The position numbers and the translations under genes were made by a program. Source: an uncultured Prevotellaceae bacterium (GTDB lineage Bacteria > Bacteroidota > Bacteroidia > Bacteroidales > Bacteroidaceae). From it: a stretch of 64,000 bases of DNA. Within the stretch, counting starts at the first letter, position 1. Every line of letters starts with the position of its first letter. The DNA is taken from assembly GCA_900316575.1 (NCBI GenBank), contig ONDJ01000005.1, positions 62,001 through 126,000 of the forward strand. Reading direction: 5' to 3'. Positions 59,852 through 64,000 of this stretch are shown piece by piece. The notes beneath the pieces were generated by a model. That model had not been told where the DNA came from. It searched no databases and worked only from the letters and a program-made list of their open reading frames with translations.

Positions 59852-61336
59852 ATGCTACATACGATAGCCTTAGTTTCATTATTGGTTTACGTGTTGCTCT
59901 TGATGCTCGTGGCCCGTATCGGTCAAGGGGCGAGCAGCAACGACACTTTCTTCAGAGCAGGTCGCAAATCGCCTTGGTGGTTGGTGGCCTTTGGTATGAT
60001 AGGAGCCAGCGTGAGTGGCGTTTCGGTGGTTAGTGTAACGGGATGGGTAGGGCAGACAGGGATGACCTATTTGCAAATGTGCGCGGGTTTTTTTGCGGGA
60101 TACTTGTTCATAGCCTTTGTGCTACTGCCGCTCTATTATCGTTTGCGATTGACGAGTATCTATACGTACTTGTCCCAAAGATTTGGTGAGCGTAGTCATA
60201 AGACGGGGGCTTCGTTTTTCTTACTCAGTAAACTCACGGGAGCGTCGGCAAGGCTGTATTTGTCCTGTGTGGTGCTTCACGAATTAACTGCTGCGCCTTT
60301 TCATCTGCCTTTCTTTGTGACTGTTACGCTCGTGTTGGTGGCTGTATATCTTTATACGCAACGAGGTGGCATTCACACGCTGGTCCATACTGATGCTCTG
60401 CAAACGCTTTGCTTGCTTGGGGCAACAATCGCAATTATCGCAGCAGTCGCCAATCGTATGTCGCTTTCACTTGACGGCATTGTGCAGACAATTGCTCAGA
60501 GCGACATGGGGCGCATTTTTTGTTGGGACGCGGGGAGCTCGCAATTCTTTTTGCGGCAGTTTGTTAACGGCATGTTTATCACCATCGTAATGACTGGTTT
60601 GGACCAAGACATGATGCAAAAGAACCTAACGTGCCCACGTCTGCGTGATGCGCAAAAAGATATGTGTACCTATGGTGCTTGCTTCTTGCCCGTGAACTTG
60701 CTTTTCTTGACATTGGGCGTGTTGCTCTACACCTTTGCTGCCAGCGAAGGCATGACATTACCCGCCGAAAGCGACCGTGTGTTGCCATATTTGATCAACA
60801 GCGGCGCGTTTGGTGTGGCAGTGGTTTTTCCGTTTACATTGGGCATAGCATCGGCTGCATTGTCAAGTGCCGACAGCGCCATGACTTCCTTGACAACCAG
60901 TATGTGTATAGACATTATTGGTGTGGAACGAAAGCATTTTGATAGTGCAAGAGCTGAACGAATTAGGCGGCGAGTGCATATTCTGACGGCTTGTGCCTTT
61001 GGGATTTGTATTGCGCTTTTTTATCTTGCAGGTAGTGGCACAGTGATTGACACTATATACCGCATGGCGGGCTATACGTATGGACCTCTTTTGGGATTAT
61101 TTGCATTCGGAATGATCTCAAAGCGCAGGGTGCATGATCGCTTTGTTCCGTTTGTTGCTATTGCAGCACCCATTGTTTGTGCTGTATTAGACTATGGCGC
61201 ACCGCTTTGGTGGAACTACCATTTCAGTTACGAACTGTTGCTGATAAATGGTGTATTAACCGCACTTGGCTTGTGGCTTATCAGTTCGCACACAAAAGAA
61301 AACAGCCAAGATTTCAAAGAAACCTTGACTGTTTGA
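59852..61336 (+). CDS. sodium:solute symporter (SSS family)
   Basis: The protein has 494 residues and about 13 TM helices, with the LeuT-like fold of the SSS family. Landmarks are FFRAGRKSPWWLVAFGMIGASVSGVSVVSVTGWVG (TM1-2), MFITIVMTGLDQDMMQKNLTC, and the conserved FTLGIASAALSSADSAMTSLTTSMCIDI in TM9 with the Ser/Asp residues of the Na2 region. The solute is unknown; sialic acid, sugars or proline are all possible. It is divergent from the DigH-like hydrolase, so import of released sugars is conceivable. Confidence 0.92.
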   Translation: MLHTIALVSLLVYVLLLMLVARIGQGASSNDTFFRAGRKSPWWLVAFGMIGASVSGVSVVSVTGWVGQTGMTYLQMCAGFFAGYLFIAFVLLPLYYRLRLTSIYTYLSQRFGERSHKTGASFFLLSKLTGASARLYLSCVVLHELTAAPFHLPFFVTVTLVLVAVYLYTQRGGIHTLVHTDALQTLCLLGATIAIIAAVANRMSLSLDGIVQTIAQSDMGRIFCWDAGSSQFFLRQFVNGMFITIVMTGLDQDMMQKNLTCPRLRDAQKDMCTYGACFLPVNLLFLTLGVLLYTFAASEGMTLPAESDRVLPYLINSGAFGVAVVFPFTLGIASAALSSADSAMTSLTTSMCIDIIGVERKHFDSARAERIRRRVHILTACAFGICIALFYLAGSGTVIDTIYRMAGYTYGPLLGLFAFGMISKRRVHDRFVPFVAIAAPIVCAVLDYGAPLWWNYHFSYELLLINGVLTALGLWLISSHTKENSQDFKETLTV

Positions 61337-61372
61337 AGCGTTTATGCGCTTGGTTAGATTACTGGGGGCACT

Positions 61373-62893
61373 TTATTTGTGCTCACCTTCAAGTTCAATC
61401 GCAAAACTTGCGCGGCGACCTGTTGGTGTCAAGGCTCTAATCCAAAGCACACGTTCGTCGCTGTTGTTGGTTGACAGAACTATGTTGTCGAAGTCGTCCT
61501 TGGTACGCATCGGTGTGTCGTTGATCATCACGATGACATAACCTTTGCTGATGCCAGCTTGCTTGAACAAACCATCGCGCACAGCCGTGACCATCAAGCC
61601 GTAGTCGGTACCAAACTGACGCTTTTCGTTATCCTTCAGTGCGCGAAGAGCAACGCCGAGGTCGTCGGTGCTCACTTGTTCGAGGATGTCCGTACCGCCT
61701 TGTTCGTTGCGCAAGGTAACAGTCACTTCTTTCTTTTCTTTCTTGCGCAGGAGGGTTACTTTGACCTTGTCGCCAGGCTTGTGGGTGGCAAGTATTTCTT
61801 GGAGTTCGCCAAACTTAGCAACATTCTTTCCGTCAACAGCGATAATGACGTCGCCTTCCTGAATGCCTGCCTGAGTTGCGGCACCATTCTTCACGAGTTC
61901 GGCTACATAGATACCCGTAACAGTTCCGAAGTCGGGCACGTCTTCGCCGTCTTGCTCCAATTGCTCGATGTAGGCATCAACGTCACGGCCACGCACGCCG
62001 AGCACAGCGCGCTGCACTTGCCCATATTGCTTGATGTCGTTGACCACTTTGTTCATAATCGTTGTGGGAATGGCAAAACCATAACCTGTGTAGCTACCTG
62101 TTTGGGAATAAATCATAGCGTTGATACCGACCAATTCGCCACGTGCATTAACCAAAGCACCACCCGAGTTGCCAGGGTTGATGGCAGCGTCGGTCTGTAT
62201 GAAACTTTCAATACCACCGCTCGCACCTACGCTACGAGCCTTTGCTGAAACGATACCTGCGGTGACGGTGTTGGTAAGGCTGTAGGGATTACCGATAGCC
62301 AGTACCCATTCGCCAAGCTTCAGTGCATCGCTGTTACCAATGGTGATAGGCTTCAAGTCGCTGGCGTCAATTTTGATCAGGGCAAGGTCGGTTGTCTTAT
62401 CCGTGCCGATGATACGCGCTTTGAACTCACGGTTGTCATTGAGCTTTACTGTGATCTCGTCAGCTTCGGCAACTACGTGGTTGTTCGTAACAATGTAGCC
62501 GTCAGCAGTTAGGATTACACCACTTCCTGCACCCGATTGTTGAGGAGTTTCGTTCTGACGCTGACCGCGCTGTGAGCGTTGGCCTTGGCCATAGTCTTCA
62601 AAAGGATTGCCAAATGGGTCGCCGAAGAAAAACTCAAACGGGTCAATGTATTGTTGTTGACGCTGTTGGCGAGAAGAGCGTTTCACGGCAACTTTAACAT
62701 AAACCACAGAGTTGATTGCGCGCTCAGCTGCAACCGTCAAGTCAACAGGACCGCCTGGAACAGCGGCTGAACTTTGGTTGGCGGCATGAACCATCTGCAG
62801 AGCAGAGCCATCGCCGCCTTTGTCGGCACAGGCAGAAAAACTGATGCCCATCACCATCGTGACAAGTGCCAAGCCAAATACTTTTTTGTTCAT
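61373..62893 (-). CDS. HtrA/DegQ-type periplasmic serine protease
   Basis: The protein has 506 residues from ATG at 62893. The N-terminal hydrophobic segment ends FSACADKGG, a possible lipobox, so it may be membrane-anchored. The trypsin-fold triad is His139 (TNNHVV), Asp169 (TTDLALIKID) and Ser243 (INPGNSGGALVN). A Q-linker rich in Gln/Arg precedes it (74-118). Two PDZ domains follow (about 295-395 and 405-500). It degrades or refolds damaged envelope proteins. An alternative ATG lies at 62929. It is convergent with the symporter gene. Confidence 0.95.
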   Translation of the reverse strand: MNKKVFGLALVTMVMGISFSACADKGGDGSALQMVHAANQSSAAVPGGPVDLTVAAERAINSVVYVKVAVKRSSRQQRQQQYIDPFEFFFGDPFGNPFEDYGQGQRSQRGQRQNETPQQSGAGSGVILTADGYIVTNNHVVAEADEITVKLNDNREFKARIIGTDKTTDLALIKIDASDLKPITIGNSDALKLGEWVLAIGNPYSLTNTVTAGIVSAKARSVGASGGIESFIQTDAAINPGNSGGALVNARGELVGINAMIYSQTGSYTGYGFAIPTTIMNKVVNDIKQYGQVQRAVLGVRGRDVDAYIEQLEQDGEDVPDFGTVTGIYVAELVKNGAATQAGIQEGDVIIAVDGKNVAKFGELQEILATHKPGDKVKVTLLRKKEKKEVTVTLRNEQGGTDILEQVSTDDLGVALRALKDNEKRQFGTDYGLMVTAVRDGLFKQAGISKGYVIVMINDTPMRTKDDFDNIVLSTNNSDERVLWIRALTPTGRRASFAIELEGEHK

Positions 62894-63010
62894 ACGGATT
62901 ATTTTTTTAATGGTTTCTTTAGCTTTCATAGCAAGTTTTTTTGAGGTTCTATGAGTTTGTTTGTTGATAATTTTAAGCTTGTTTGAACAAAGCTTTTTGC
63001 AATTGCCGTG

Positions 63011-63040
63011 CAAAAGTAGTACCCAAAGCCTAATGGCAAA
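63011..63040 (-). promoter_or_regulatory. promoter of htrA-type gene
   Basis: On the minus strand TTTG (63037-63040) is followed by 18 bases and TACTTTTG (63011-63018), near the Bacteroidetes consensus, about 118 bp before the ATG at 62893. Confidence 0.6.
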
Positions 63041-63177
63041 CAAGTTTTCTCGCAAAAAAAATGCTAAAGGCAAGATTGTTTAACATAGAGATTACATTCT
63101 TTAACGCGCGTTAAAGAAAAGAAAGACTTCTACGTGCGATTTTGCTGCGTGTATGGAGCGTTTCTTTGGCATAAGGG

Positions 63178-63210
63178 CAAAAAAATGTGGGCGCCACGAG
63201 GACGCCCACA
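63178..63210 (-). terminator. terminator of folC
   Basis: TGTGGGCG (63186-63193) pairs with CGCCCACA (63203-63210). On the minus strand a run of T follows (complement of the A run at 63179-63185). It lies 23 bp beyond the folC stop. Confidence 0.85.
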
Positions 63211-63232
63211 CCCATTCACTTATAAATCACCC

Positions 63233-64000
63233 TTAATGAAGAGTCAGGAAATCGGCTACAACGAAGCTACTTCCACCAATAAAGATAAAATCATTGGCTT
63301 CGGCGGCTTCCATCGCAGCGTTGTAGGCTGAGCTTACGTCGGGGTAAGCTTTGCCTTGCAAACCTTTTGCGCTGGCTTTTTCGGCCAAGTCCGTCGCGGG
63401 CATGGCTCGGCGCACGCTGGCTTGCGTGAAATAGTAATGTGCTTCGGCAGGAAGTATGTCCAACACGGCTTCAACGTCCTTGTCGGCGGCCATACCGAAT
63501 ATAATATGTGTGGTATGTTTTGAAACTTCTTCGGCAAGCCGGGGAGCAAGCACTTGCCAACTGTGTATGTTGTGAGCGGTGTCACAAACTGTTTCCGGAC
63601 TTTTTGAGACAACTTGCCAACGCCCCTGCAGTCCTGTCATCTGACAAACCTCAGCAAATCCACGTTGAACAGCCTCTGCACTGACAGGCAAGCTCAGATG
63701 GCGCAAGGCTGTAAGAATGGTACGCGCATTACGCACCTGAAGTTGTCCCGTGAGTTGCCCACTAAAATTGCCGTAGTCGGCTGTTTCGTAGCGATTTTCT
63801 CTGGGGCGCACTTCTGCGTAATTGAGCACGCCCTCGTGTTGAGCGTAGAAAAGAGGAGCATTCACTAAGCGGGCTGTTGCTTGGAATACATCTGCTGTGT
63901 CGGCATTGCTTTCTCCAACAACGGCAGGTACGCCTTGTTTGAAAATTCCTGCTTTCTCGCGTGCTATCTTTGGGAGTGTGTCGCCGAGAAGGTCTGTGTG
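63233..64000 (-). CDS. folC: folylpolyglutamate synthase/dihydrofolate synthase (5' end outside window)
   Basis: The C-terminal 255 residues are present. The frame is open to the window edge and begins there with HTDLLGDTLPKIAREKAGIFKQGVP, the conserved central Mur-ligase motif of FolC. It continues with LPVSAEAVQRGF, LQGRWQVVSKSPETVCDTAHNIHSW (DxAHN ATP-binding motif) and HIIFGMAADKDVEAVLDILP. FolC adds glutamate to folates (and in many bacteria also makes dihydrofolate). It ends with FLTLH before a strong terminator. Confidence 0.93.
   Translation of the reverse strand, partial: HTDLLGDTLPKIAREKAGIFKQGVPAVVGESNADTADVFQATARLVNAPLFYAQHEGVLNYAEVRPRENRYETADYGNFSGQLTGQLQVRNARTILTALRHLSLPVSAEAVQRGFAEVCQMTGLQGRWQVVSKSPETVCDTAHNIHSWQVLAPRLAEEVSKHTTHIIFGMAADKDVEAVLDILPAEAHYYFTQASVRRAMPATDLAEKASAKGLQGKAYPDVSSAYNAAMEAAEANDFIFIGGSSFVVADFLTLH

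Larger units (their letters stand above)
62894..63232. other. 339-bp gap with htrA leader and folC terminator
   Basis: No gene was seen. It includes a minus-strand promoter for htrA (TACTTTTG at 63011-63018, TTTG 18 bp further upstream) and the folC terminator at 63178-63210. Confidence 0.6.

Overview
The window looks like chromosome from a member of the Bacteroidota, most likely a Prevotella-like Bacteroidales. Promoters carry the Bacteroidetes -7 box TAnnTTTG. Ribosome binding sites are weak. TonB-linked outer-membrane proteins, T9SS-like C-terminal tails, a YfhO protein and the short form of ProRS all fit that lineage. This placement rests on recognised gene content and motifs, not on a database search. 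No tRNA, rRNA, complete insertion sequence or CRISPR array was seen.

Layout. 1-5.4 kb: metabolic genes (amidohydrolase cut by the window edge, a frameshifted aldo/keto reductase with a divergent AraC regulator, SDR, pyrH, glutathione peroxidase, low-molecular-weight phosphatase). 5.6-11.7 kb: an AT-rich accessory block. It holds a compact five-gene operon (four-TM protein, soluble P-loop GTPase, TM/coiled-coil protein with an Ig/PKD-like exterior, retropepsin-like lipoprotein, second TM/coiled-coil protein), followed by decayed DNA with a DUF4143 ATPase remnant. I know no name for this operon, and it is the best candidate for an undescribed system. 11.7-24.5 kb: Ca-type P-ATPase, outer-membrane beta-barrel receptor, thiL, small OMP, an ATP-grasp-like/patatin pair, two peptidases and MarC. 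24.5-29.0 kb: an MBOAT-ACP-FkbH operon with a divergent SGNH-like gene, which looks like a complete acyl-transfer machine for a cell-surface polymer. 29.4-33 kb: rarA with a probable 6S RNA upstream, an ECF sigma/membrane/Spy-like operon and a tiny T9SS-tail protein. 33-40 kb: proS, a TonB receptor, menC-menE, ispE. 40-50.6 kb: YfhO, ahcY, aminotransferase, CapA, Bax-inhibitor protein, ribBA, LptF/G. 51.4-64 kb: acyl-CoA ligase, prfB, a 45-residue membrane protein, CYTH, a lipocalin-like protein, TonB receptor, DigH-like hydrolase, SSS symporter, HtrA, partial folC.

Functional themes. Envelope biology dominates: three TonB-type barrels, LptF/G, YfhO, HtrA, a Spy-like chaperone under an ECF sigma factor, a DigH-like hydrolase, and the FkbH/ACP/MBOAT/SGNH module. 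Cofactor genes (thiL, menC/E, ispE, ribBA, folC) are scattered singly or in pairs.

Non-coding structure is rich. A promoter-bearing interspersed repeat occurs at 19.1 kb and twice in tandem before proS. GAAAATCGATTTTC-type palindromes lie at 29.1 and 55.8 kb. A 165-bp element bounded by perfect 19-bp inverted repeats follows ispE. Many convergent or tail-to-tail gaps contain clear terminator hairpins.
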